Shown here one piece after another: positions 16,739 to 24,495 of a stretch of 38,460 bases of DNA. The translations under genes and the position numbers were made by a program. How positions within the stretch are numbered: position 1 is the first letter of the stretch; each line of letters starts with the position of its first letter. A model generated the notes under the pieces. It did no database searches and was not told the origin of the DNA. It saw nothing but the letters and a program-made list of their open reading frames with translations. Origin of the DNA: Thermoplasmatota archaeon (GTDB lineage: Archaea; Thermoplasmatota; Thermoplasmata; UBA10834); the NCBI GenBank assembly GCA_018818785.1, contig JAHIRF010000003.1:1-38460 (forward strand). Direction: 5' to 3'.

Positions 16739-19700
16739 CTAATCCTCAGGCGGTGGCGGGAGCTTCGGTTTCCTAACGACCCAATCCTTGTCGCCCTTCT
16801 TGTCATGGGAGTGGTTCTTGGCCTTGCTGTGGTCGTTGACGAACCCTTCCAGTAGCAGGCCAATGCCCGCGAAATCGACATCCATGTCTCCTGTCCAGTT
16901 CTCTATCCTCTTGCGGTAGATCTTCTCGATCTTCACCAGGAACTCCTCGAGCGCCCGCTCTATATCGTCTGGGGCGTCACCAGTGAACACCACCGCGACA
17001 TAGGTCATCTTGCCCCTCTGGACCAGCACCTTGTACTCCGCGAACCCGAAGCTCTTTAGCGAGTCCTGGCTGGATGCCATCGAGTCCTCCACGAAATTCA
17101 GGACAGCAGTGAGCATGCCGCTCAGGACGTCCTCGTCGATCTCGCCCTGCCGCCCTTCGATGGCCCTGCCGATGAGGAAGCCGTCGTTGTGTATGAGCAT
17201 CATGTCCCTGATCTCGAACGGCCGCTTCCGCATGCCCATGGCTATCATGAAGAATCCCAGCGCGCTGCCGCTCATGATGAGCATCGCGACGAACATCCAC
17301 GGGTTCTCGTCCAGCGATGAGGCGCTCTTGTACACGGTTATCCTGAGCATAGTCGAGTCCGTGAGCCCCTCAGAGTCGGCCACTATGACGATTATCCCGA
17401 GATTCACCGAGCTGTCGCTCCTGAGGATGTAGTTGACAGGGAACTCTATCATCAACACGCTCCCAGTGACGGTTATGTACTCGCTGCCCTCGCCCGTGAC
17501 CGTGAAGACCATATCGAACATGTCCGTGTCTGGGTCGTACACATACGGGCTCAGGTCGAACGGCAGCCTCTCGCCCACCTGCAGAGTGGCATTGGTCGGT
17601 ATGTACATCATGGGCGCGTCGGGTACCGATATGATCGTCAGTTCGGTGGTCGACTCCGCGATGCCTCCTGTGGAGTCCGTTGCCCTGATCGTGAACATGA
17701 CCACGCCGTAGAAGTTGTTCTCAGGGTGGAAGATCACGACCCGGTCCTCCTGGCCGTCGTTGCCGACCTCCATGGTCACTTGCTCCGAGGATGAGAACAC
17801 ATCGTACGCCAGGGTCTCCTGGCCCTCGTAATCGTAGAAGTAATCCTCTATGGAGCCCGTGGCTGGGAACATGGTGGGTCTGTCCTCGTGGAACGTATGT
17901 TTGGGCAGTGGCAGAGCCGTGGGCGGCGAATCATCCGATATGGTCACATTGATCATGGTCCAGTCCAACAACTCTCCGTCGCTGACCGAGATGTTCAGCT
18001 GCACCGTCTCGCCCAACATCTCCGTCGGATACAGGATGGACAGCACCAGACCTACCGCGACCGCATGGTAATCATCGGTCTGCACGTTAAGCGCGTCCAG
18101 ATTGTTGTCGGGATCGGTTATGTAGCGCGTGAGGTCGAATTCGTACCTCTCGCCAGCCTTGACCGTGAGGTTCGGGACATCCTCTATCTTCGGAGGCTGG
18201 TTCACGTGCAGCACCTTCACAAGGGCGACGCTCTCGACCCTCGCACCGCGCGGGTCGGTCGCCTTGAATATGACATACTCCTCACCGTACCAGTCGAACG
18301 GCGCGAAGAAGCTCACCTCGTTCCCAGGATTGATCTCGAGGGACACGTGTTGGTAGCCGTATGCGTAGTACAGCATCTCATCGTCAGGGTCTATGAAGTA
18401 ATCGTCAAGGTCGAACAGGTTTAGCGAACTCTCCCCCTGGTACAGCTCCACCGTCGGGAGCACGTCCAGCGATATAGGGACGTTATCGTCCGTCACCGAC
18501 ACGAATATCGTGGTCGATGCGGACAGGTCCCCGTCAGTCACGGTCACGAATATAGTCTGGATCGTGCCGTTCAGCACCATAGGGTACTGGATGGCCAGAG
18601 TCTGCTTCTCCACATCCACATGCTCTTCGCTCATGTAGTCCACCCTGACAGTCAGCTCGTCGAGAGTGTTGTCCACATCATGGATGTAGTACTTCAGGTT
18701 GTAAAGGTAGACCATGTCGTAGTGCACGACCAATGGGTCTATATCGTCGATCGTCGGGCCGTCGTTGACCGGGGTGATGTTCAACTTGACCGTGGTGGAC
18801 CCACTCAGACCCTCCTGGTCCACCAGGAACAACTTGAGGTCGTTCACGCCCCACGCATCTGCCTTCGGAATGAATGTAATGACCATGTTGCCCGTCTTGT
18901 TCTCTCCGGAGACGGTGACGAGCGATTCGTTCGTTGTGTACCATCTGAGTTCGCTCGTCAGGTGATACTCATCATAGATGTACGATGTGATATCCAACTC
19001 CCAGCTCTCGCAGTCCTCCTCCTTGTCCTGAACGGGCATGGATCCGGTGAATGCCGGGTTGTGCGCGGTCCTGACAACAGATATCTCCTTGGACGTGGAG
19101 ACGCCGTTCGTCGCGACGGTGATCTCGCCTGTGGTCGCGTATTCGCCAGCGGTGAATGTGACCGATGACCCTGTCGTCGAGCTCAACGATCCGATGGAGG
19201 GATCGACGGACCATGTGAAACTGGCGTTGGAGATCGTGTTACCATACCCATCGTAGGCCATCGCGCTGAACGAATTTGATGAGTGTTCGAAGACCTCGCT
19301 GATGTCGGGTGATATGACTATAGTCGCGACAGGCCCGGGGACGACCTGTATGAGGTCGCTGTATCCATAGATGCCCTGTGCGGACGCCCGTATCCTGATG
19401 GTCTCGGCCATGAAGTACCTCTCGTTCGCGACGGTGACATACCCGCCGCTCGTGATGTACGCGGTGCCCACCGTCAGCACCCCTGACGCGGCACCTAACC
19501 CATAACTGTCGGTCGCCGTGAGGTTCACAGGCCCGCTCCAGTGGACCATCGTGGTGTTCGAGCTGTCCTTCGCGTATATCATCACTTCGAAGTACTGCCC
19601 GGCGACGACCTTCTCCGGAGCAACGACATACATGCCTATCAGAGCGGTCCCGAAGACCGCCGTGACGGAATCGACGGTAGGCGTGGAGAGGGTGTCATAT

Positions 19701-21727
19701 GTCTCCAGGCCCACCCTGATCCTGAGGGATTGTATGGTCGACGATATCGAATATGAGCCGCCTGTGCCCGCATAGATCCAGTTGAGGCCATGATCGTACG
19801 AGTACCAGTACCTGACCGCTCCCGAAGTATGATCATCGACCGTCGTGAGCGTGTACCACATGCTGAAGTCTGCCGGAACCACATCCTCGGATTCTATGTA
19901 TCCTACAGGCAAGTAGCGCTCGTCATGACAGGTGAATGAATCGAATGACGGTGTGTACCATGAATAATCAGTCTCGAAGTATGCCCGGTACTGCAGATAC
20001 TTCGAATCGACACCGAGGACGACCGAAGGACCGAGTATAGCAGAGCCCCAAGCCTCCCACGAGGGGTCGGCGAACGAGGTGGAGTTGCCAGTCCTTATCC
20101 TCATCTCCAATGGTAGATAGGATACGGGGACCACTCTAAAATAATCGAAGTCCACGACCGGGGTCGATGCGGAGTTGGAATAGACGAAGAGGCCGATGTC
20201 GAGCGACATCATCATCTTGGCCGAGGTCTGGTTGTAAACCTCGACGAATGACCCCCCGTCCTGGCTCGCGAGTATCCAGATGCCCGTCGAGTTCCTTATC
20301 ATCTTGAGATATGCGTTGGATAATCCCGTCCAGTCGTAGTTCTTGACCACCGTGCTCACGCCTGCAACGCACGAGGTGACCAGTATCTTCCCGGACGTGC
20401 CTGGGTCCGCCTTGGCGACCGATATCCATTCCATGGGGCTTTCGACCAGCAGTATGCCCGCGCCCATGGCGCTGAGCGTGAAAGAATCCGATAGAGAGAC
20501 GGTCGCCTCGAACTCACCCACGACATTCTGATGCAGGTAGTTGGACCCGATGTTCGTGTTCAGGTTCTGTGCGTTCGATTCCCCGACCACATGCAGCTTC
20601 CCGGGCGTCGTCACGCCGACATTGTATGCCCCTCCTCCATCCGCGGGATCGTTGAACCATGTCCACTTCGAGGAGAGCGCCGTCCCCGAGAACTCGTCGT
20701 TCAATCGTGAAGTCAGACCGGAAGACCATTCGCAGAGTGTGAACGTGGAATTGGTGCCTGGCCCCATGGGCTCAGATTCGTAGACCCCCATCCCTCCCTG
20801 GATGGTGTAGTTGATGGTCAGCTTCGGAGCGTACTGTGGGTTGGATGTCTGGTCCGAGCTCTGGAACAGCTTGACCGCATCCCCACCGACGGGTATCGGG
20901 AATATGATGATGCCCTTGTTCTCGCCAGGGTCTTTCACCCACTTCTCCACGAGTTTGGATATCTCCATCCCGTACCAGCCAACGACATACGGTAATGTCC
21001 CAGAGGCGTACGGATAAGGATCGAAATCGCCACCAGGCACTGCCCAGCCACTAGCCGAATCGTTCATGAGCCATGACGCACCGTCTTCGGTGAAGCCTAC
21101 CGTCAGGGAGTGAACGGTATAGTCGACGGGCGTGCTCTTGCCGCCGGATATCTGCCAGATGTACACGACCGCTTCCTCGATCACCGCGTTTGATGGTATG
21201 CTCGAAGTATCGAACGCGAGGATTATGTGATGTTTCTTGCTGATCTCAGAATCCAGCCTGAGTTCCTTGTCCTGGCCGTAGTTGTCGTCGTCCCTGTCCT
21301 GGGCAAGATAGGTGTCCTTGCTGACATCTGCCGCGGGTTGAATAGTCACGCTGCAACTGTTCTCGGTGGAATCGAGCGCCATATATCCTGGCCATGTGGT
21401 CGCATCGATGTTGGCCATATCCCCGGTGGAGAAATCATCGTAGGAGTCCTGGGTCGAGGACTCGTTCACCTGGTCCAGCATGCCGAGACCTTCATCCATT
21501 TCGGTGTTCGTCATCGTATAGTTGTCCATCGACGAGAAGTCCCATATCAGGTAGCCAGTATCGTCGGGGTTATCCACAACGGTCGGGTCGGATGCTGCTG
21601 GACCGGCGAAGATCAAGAATGGCGCTGCGAGGAAAAGAAGGGCGATGAACACGGTCCACAATCTCCGGCCGTGCTCGTCCTGAGGATGTTGTGGTTGGAT
21701 GATTGCGCGCGAAGAGCCGAAAGGCAT
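16739..21727 (-). CDS. Giant multidomain surface protein with folded cytoplasmic domain (1662 aa)
   Basis: A type-I membrane surface protein. Order: long-n-region signal peptide 1-46 (helix about 23-43); DNRLRE-like domain about 128-305 (KDTYLAQD, then LVEKWVKDP); a concanavalin/xylosidase-C-like domain about 340-530 (LNDEFSGTALSSKW, then DFDYFRVV); two short sheet modules to about 690; Big/invasin-like domains about 695-885; a string of cadherin/Ig-like domains about 890-1465 with ITPVNDGP, HVNQPPKIEDVP and DPDxD motifs; membrane helix about 1474-1498; cytoplasmic domain 1499-1625; and a Lys/His-rich linker ending KLPPPPED. The cytoplasmic part (FEIRDMMLIHNDGFLIGR, then a helical half and RGKMTYVAVVFTGD) looks like a compact alpha/beta signalling domain, perhaps roadblock/longin-like. 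A TATA box at 21779-21786 supports the ATG at 21727. Its cytoplasmic tail resembles those of the two giant proteins on the other strand. Confidence 0.85.
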   Translation of the reverse strand: MPFGSSRAIIQPQHPQDEHGRRLWTVFIALLFLAAPFLIFAGPAASDPTVVDNPDDTGYLIWDFSSMDNYTMTNTEMDEGLGMLDQVNESSTQDSYDDFSTGDMANIDATTWPGYMALDSTENSCSVTIQPAADVSKDTYLAQDRDDDNYGQDKELRLDSEISKKHHIILAFDTSSIPSNAVIEEAVVYIWQISGGKSTPVDYTVHSLTVGFTEDGASWLMNDSASGWAVPGGDFDPYPYASGTLPYVVGWYGMEISKLVEKWVKDPGENKGIIIFPIPVGGDAVKLFQSSDQTSNPQYAPKLTINYTIQGGMGVYESEPMGPGTNSTFTLCEWSSGLTSRLNDEFSGTALSSKWTWFNDPADGGGAYNVGVTTPGKLHVVGESNAQNLNTNIGSNYLHQNVVGEFEATVSLSDSFTLSAMGAGILLVESPMEWISVAKADPGTSGKILVTSCVAGVSTVVKNYDWTGLSNAYLKMIRNSTGIWILASQDGGSFVEVYNQTSAKMMMSLDIGLFVYSNSASTPVVDFDYFRVVPVSYLPLEMRIRTGNSTSFADPSWEAWGSAILGPSVVLGVDSKYLQYRAYFETDYSWYTPSFDSFTCHDERYLPVGYIESEDVVPADFSMWYTLTTVDDHTSGAVRYWYSYDHGLNWIYAGTGGSYSISSTIQSLRIRVGLETYDTLSTPTVDSVTAVFGTALIGMYVVAPEKVVAGQYFEVMIYAKDSSNTTMVHWSGPVNLTATDSYGLGAASGVLTVGTAYITSGGYVTVANERYFMAETIRIRASAQGIYGYSDLIQVVPGPVATIVISPDISEVFEHSSNSFSAMAYDGYGNTISNASFTWSVDPSIGSLSSTTGSSVTFTAGEYATTGEITVATNGVSTSKEISVVRTAHNPAFTGSMPVQDKEEDCESWELDITSYIYDEYHLTSELRWYTTNESLVTVSGENKTGNMVITFIPKADAWGVNDLKLFLVDQEGLSGSTTVKLNITPVNDGPTIDDIDPLVVHYDMVYLYNLKYYIHDVDNTLDELTVRVDYMSEEHVDVEKQTLAIQYPMVLNGTIQTIFVTVTDGDLSASTTIFVSVTDDNVPISLDVLPTVELYQGESSLNLFDLDDYFIDPDDEMLYYAYGYQHVSLEINPGNEVSFFAPFDWYGEEYVIFKATDPRGARVESVALVKVLHVNQPPKIEDVPNLTVKAGERYEFDLTRYITDPDNNLDALNVQTDDYHAVAVGLVLSILYPTEMLGETVQLNISVSDGELLDWTMINVTISDDSPPTALPLPKHTFHEDRPTMFPATGSIEDYFYDYEGQETLAYDVFSSSEQVTMEVGNDGQEDRVVIFHPENNFYGVVMFTIRATDSTGGIAESTTELTIISVPDAPMMYIPTNATLQVGERLPFDLSPYVYDPDTDMFDMVFTVTGEGSEYITVTGSVLMIEFPVNYILRSDSSVNLGIIVIVADSEGLTDSTMLRITVYKSASSLDENPWMFVAMLIMSGSALGFFMIAMGMRKRPFEIRDMMLIHNDGFLIGRAIEGRQGEIDEDVLSGMLTAVLNFVEDSMASSQDSLKSFGFAEYKVLVQRGKMTYVAVVFTGDAPDDIERALEEFLVKIEKIYRKRIENWTGDMDVDFAGIGLLLEGFVNDHSKAKNHSHDKKGDKDWVVRKPKLPPPPED

Positions 21728-21778
21728 TTGGAATCCCCGAGCCCCCTATGGGCATTAGAGAAAAACGCTGCTGGTTAG

Positions 21779-21786
21779 TATATATA
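21779..21786 (-). promoter_or_regulatory. TATA box of the third giant surface protein gene
   Basis: TATATATA lies about 55 bp upstream of the ATG at 21727 on the minus strand. The predicted transcript start near 21756 leaves a leader of about 29 nt. Confidence 0.65.
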
Positions 21787-21799
21787 CAGACTCCGCAAA

Positions 21800-21817
21800 G
21801 TTATCGAAATTGATAAC
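21800..21817. promoter_or_regulatory. Inverted repeat next to TATA box, possible operator
   Basis: Arms GTTATC (21800-21805) and GATAAC (21812-21817) flank GAAATT, placing an 18-bp dyad just upstream of the TATA box at 21779-21786. That is the position expected for an activator or repressor site in an archaeal promoter. Confidence 0.4.
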
Positions 21818-21819
21818 GC

Positions 21820-21879
21820 GCCCGCCAGTATGGTCCATGCACCCATATCGTGGCCCATGGTAGCCAGATGCCCGCCAGT
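21820..21879. repeat. Direct repeat of GCCCGCCAGT, 50 bp apart
   Basis: GCCCGCCAGT occurs at 21820-21829 and again at 21870-21879, both followed by a purine-pyrimidine pair and GG. The segment between holds ATGG/CCATG inversions. It lies in the 195-bp gap upstream of the giant surface protein; the purpose is unknown. Confidence 0.4.
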
Positions 21880-21922
21880 GCGGACAACTCTTAAATACTT
21901 ACAATGCGGCCCGCAGAGCCCT

Positions 21923-22471
21923 TCACTTCCCTCGTCTGGGTAGCAGGTCCAGGAACACCCGGAAGGCCTCCTTGAGTGCCTCGTAGGCCTCCTTCCTGAA
22001 GACCGCGACAGTGAGGATTCCTAGGAATATGAGCGCGAAGCCAGTATCTGACAGCAGGCTGGTCGTGCCCATCTCGGACAGCTCCCTCATGCCGTAGTCG
22101 AGCGTGAAGCCTATGTCGAACCCGTCCGATGCCGCGAACGTTATCCCCGGTTCGAAGTAGAACTGCTCGGGCACGATGGGCCACAGGAAAGCGACTCCTC
22201 CTAGGTCTAGGATGACATGCGACGCAAGGTAGAATTGCACCAGCAGGGCGCCGAAGAGCCACTCGGGTTTCTTGAATTTGGAATAGGCGATGAGGATCAT
22301 CGGGACGACCAGGATAGGTATGAAGCTGTGTCCGAGCGCCCTATGAAGTCCAAAGAGCGCGTCGAAGTCGGGTAGTATGGCGATTGGAGCAAAAAGGAGC
22401 GCTTTCTTAGGCTCGATCCTCAGTGCTAGAAGGAACAGCAAAGGGAACACTAGGTGCATCAGAGGATCCAT
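21923..22471 (-). CDS. YdjM-like (DUF457) inner membrane putative metal-dependent hydrolase
   Basis: A 182-aa membrane protein with four to five hydrophobic segments. It carries the conserved His/Asp pattern of the LexA-binding, inner-membrane-associated putative hydrolase family (YdjM/DUF457): HLVFP near the start, LPDFDALFGLHRALGHS at about residues 33-50, and SHVILDLGG at about 84-92. The family is predicted to bind metal and act on membrane-derived substrates, but its biochemistry is not established. The ATG at 22471 is preceded on the minus strand by an AT-rich TATTTGATT element about 35 bp away, fitting a short leader. It is divergent from the rubrerythrin gene. The C-terminus is basic and cytoplasmic. 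Confidence 0.7.
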   Translation of the reverse strand: MDPLMHLVFPLLFLLALRIEPKKALLFAPIAILPDFDALFGLHRALGHSFIPILVVPMILIAYSKFKKPEWLFGALLVQFYLASHVILDLGGVAFLWPIVPEQFYFEPGITFAASDGFDIGFTLDYGMRELSEMGTTSLLSDTGFALIFLGILTVAVFRKEAYEALKEAFRVFLDLLPRRGK

Positions 22472-22577
22472 GCGTTCAACCTAAAGCCCTTCGGCCTAAT
22501 CAAATAATCTGCGTTTGTCGCGAATGGTCCTTTCCGGATATGTGTCAAGGCCCAAGAACGGTCGACGGGGCAAACTC

Positions 22578-22585
22578 TTTATTTT
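22578..22585 (+). promoter_or_regulatory. TATA-like element of rubrerythrin gene
   Basis: TTTATTTT at 22578-22585 fits a transcript start near 22608. The same TTTATTTTG string recurs at 22639-22647, just before the ATG at 22654. The second copy is too close to act as TATA box for this start. Confidence 0.4.
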
Positions 22586-22653
22586 GACTGGTAATTCCGC
22601 ATCGATGTGGTTCCATTTTACTGGGACAAGGATAGTGGTTTATTTTGCATAAG

Positions 22654-23148
22654 ATGACAGAACGCAATCTGGACGAAGCCTACGCCGGCGAGAGTATGGC
22701 GTACATGAAGTACACAATCTGGGCGGACAAAGCTGAGGCCGAGGGCAAGAACGGTGTCGCCAAGCTGTTCCGAGCCGTAGCTGCTGCGGAGAAGGTGCAC
22801 GCCACGAATCACTGGAAGGTCCTGGGGAACGTTCAGGACAGCGCCGCCAACCTCCAGCACGCGATCGACGGCGAGAACCACGAGATAGATGAGATGTACC
22901 CTGCGTTCAAGGCGGTCGCGGAGCATCAGGCGGAGAAGGGCGCCACGAGGACTATGCACTTTGCGCTCGAGACGGAGAAGATACACACGAACATGTACCA
23001 GAAGGCCCTCGATTCCGTCAATGCTGGCAAGGACGCGGAGGTCGGGGATGTATACGTCTGCCCTGTCTGCGGCTTCACGATGGAGGGCACCGTCCCGGAC
23101 AATTGTCCCGTATGCAACGCGAAGAAGGAGAACTTCAAGAAGTTTTGA
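22654..23148 (+). CDS. Rubrerythrin
   Basis: A 164-aa non-haem iron peroxidase that reduces hydrogen peroxide in the cytoplasm of anaerobes. The N-terminal four-helix ferritin-like domain has the di-iron ligands in AGESMAY (Glu13), AAEKVHA, DEMYPAF and LETEKIH. The C-terminal rubredoxin-like knuckle carries two Cys-x-x-Cys pairs (YVCPVCGF and NCPVCNAKK) for electron entry. Length and layout are typical of the short rubrerythrin form. ATG 22654 is chosen over TTG 22645 because it starts MTERNLDEAYAGES, as in family members. The gene ends with a strong hairpin terminator, so it is monocistronic. Confidence 0.95.
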   Translation: MTERNLDEAYAGESMAYMKYTIWADKAEAEGKNGVAKLFRAVAAAEKVHATNHWKVLGNVQDSAANLQHAIDGENHEIDEMYPAFKAVAEHQAEKGATRTMHFALETEKIHTNMYQKALDSVNAGKDAEVGDVYVCPVCGFTMEGTVPDNCPVCNAKKENFKKF

Positions 23149-23194
23149 GCGCTCCCATGGTTGCAGCTTGTGGCTCGTCGAGAAACCATTCCCT

Positions 23195-23228
23195 GCAAGT
23201 GCGTCAGCGCACTTGCCATTCTTTTCAA
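23195..23228 (+). terminator. Strong hairpin terminator after rubrerythrin
   Basis: GCAAGTGCG (23195-23203) and CGCACTTGC (23208-23216) form a perfect 9-bp stem with a TCAG loop, followed by CATTCTTTTC. It is 46 bp after the stop codon. Confidence 0.65.
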
Positions 23229-23272
23229 TCTCATCCCGTTCAAAGCTTGTTTTGAAAGTGTCCACATCTAAG

Positions 23273-23280
23273 AATAAATA
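23273..23280 (+). promoter_or_regulatory. TATA box of the binding protein-kinase operon
   Basis: AATAAATA lies about 92 bp before the ATG at 23365; the predicted transcript start is near 23303. The leader of about 60 nt contains a small GGCGG/CCGCC hairpin (23322-23336). Confidence 0.55.
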
Positions 23281-23364
23281 CTATCCAGAATAATACTAGT
23301 GCAAGTGTGGTTCGAGTTCTTGGCGGCCGTTCCGCCTGGACCTCGCGAATGTGAGGCAGTCTCC

Positions 23365-24495
23365 ATGCAGAATGCAGAGCCTGTGAAGAAACGTGTTTCC
23401 AGGAAGCTCATCTCGATCGCAATCGCGGTCATCGTGCTTGCGGTAGCGCTCCTCTCATGTTCACTGATCAATCCTCAAGAGGAGTCTGTCAAGATATGTG
23501 CCATAATACCGCTCTCGGGACCGTATGCCTATATGGCCGAGATCAAGGACAACCTGCAGATGGCGATCGACAAGATCAACAAATGGTCCGGCCTCAACAA
23601 CCGTCCGATAGAGCTGATAGTCGCGGACTGCGAATCCGATCCGGCTGTTGCAGTCGAACTGTTCAACGAACTTGAGGACGATCATCATCCGCTGGCATAT
23701 ATCGCCGTCACGAGCACCATCTACATCGCCCTGGCACCTCTGGCGGATGAGGCCGAGGTGGTCTTGATGGGGCTGGCAGTGGCCGTCCCAGACGTCACTG
23801 TCGGGCATGATTGGTGCTTCAGATATTACACAACGACCGAGATCGAGACCGCATGCATTGTGAATATGATCGAGGATACTCTCTCGACCAAAGTCGGTCT
23901 GATATATACCGATGACGCGTATGGAGCTTCATTCGCAGGTGATATCGAGAACATAGCCACATCGTGCGGCTGTACCATCATGTCTGAGGCGGTGACATTC
24001 TCGGACACCGATTTCAGCGAAGAGGTGGGGAACCTATCGCTTTGTGATGTGATCGTGGCTTTCGGGGTCCGAACCAGCCTGATCAATATGCTGACTGAAA
24101 TAGACGATAGCGGGTACGACGGGTATGTGATGGCTGGCAGCGGCGCATCCGCACCTTCGGTGAGAGAGCTCCCCGTTGCGGATGGCGTATACGTCGCTGC
24201 CCCTCTAGTGTACAAGGAGAGCAATGTCCTCGCATCGAGATATGTCAGCGACTTCGAGACCACATATGGCTACTCGCCCTCGCACATGGGCATCACCGGC
24301 TACGATGGCATGATGCTGATATGGGGGTTGATGGCCGACTCCGAACTCACCAGGGAGAATCTGAGGAGCAACTTGCATTCCGGATATGCCTTCAGCGGCG
24401 TCCTCGGAAGCATGAAGGTGCCTCTTGGGGACCATGAGATCAATTTCCCCTTGTTTCCAGCAGTCATAGACGGAGGCGACCTATGGTTCCTATGA
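23365..24495 (+). CDS. LivJ-like periplasmic ligand-binding protein (signal-anchored)
   Basis: A 376-aa type-I periplasmic binding protein of the branched-chain amino acid/amide receptor family. The N-terminus (about 1-32) is a basic region plus a hydrophobic helix ending LLSCSL; the Cys may be a lipid anchor, or the helix may stay in the membrane. The mature part starts VKICAIIPLSGPYA, the usual opening strand of the family, and includes EIKDNLQMAIDKIN, VGLIYTDDAYGASF (lobe 2) and GYDGMMLIWGL. ATG 23365 has GAGG 8 nt upstream and is preferred over GTG 23299, which would coincide with the predicted transcript start. It overlaps the following kinase gene by 13 nt, and no ABC permease or ATPase is nearby. 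I infer it presents a ligand to the sensor kinase rather than to a transporter. Confidence 0.85.
   Translation: MQNAEPVKKRVSRKLISIAIAVIVLAVALLSCSLINPQEESVKICAIIPLSGPYAYMAEIKDNLQMAIDKINKWSGLNNRPIELIVADCESDPAVAVELFNELEDDHHPLAYIAVTSTIYIALAPLADEAEVVLMGLAVAVPDVTVGHDWCFRYYTTTEIETACIVNMIEDTLSTKVGLIYTDDAYGASFAGDIENIATSCGCTIMSEAVTFSDTDFSEEVGNLSLCDVIVAFGVRTSLINMLTEIDDSGYDGYVMAGSGASAPSVRELPVADGVYVAAPLVYKESNVLASRYVSDFETTYGYSPSHMGITGYDGMMLIWGLMADSELTRENLRSNLHSGYAFSGVLGSMKVPLGDHEINFPLFPAVIDGGDLWFL

Noticed and set aside
18620-19168. Plus-strand frame of 182 aa inside the third giant protein gene
   Set aside because: It is a shadow of the continuous 1662-aa minus-strand frame, has a His/Val-rich composition and no promoter or ribosome site.
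22551-22575. Stem-like GGCCCAAGAACGGTC resembling the terminator of paralogue A
   Set aside because: Only about 4 bp can pair, it lies in a divergent promoter region rather than after a gene, and no T-tract follows the weak stem directly.
22618-23265. Minus-strand frame of 215 aa opposite rubrerythrin
   Set aside because: The plus strand encodes an unmistakable rubrerythrin with all metal ligands; the antisense frame is a product of its GC-rich third positions.
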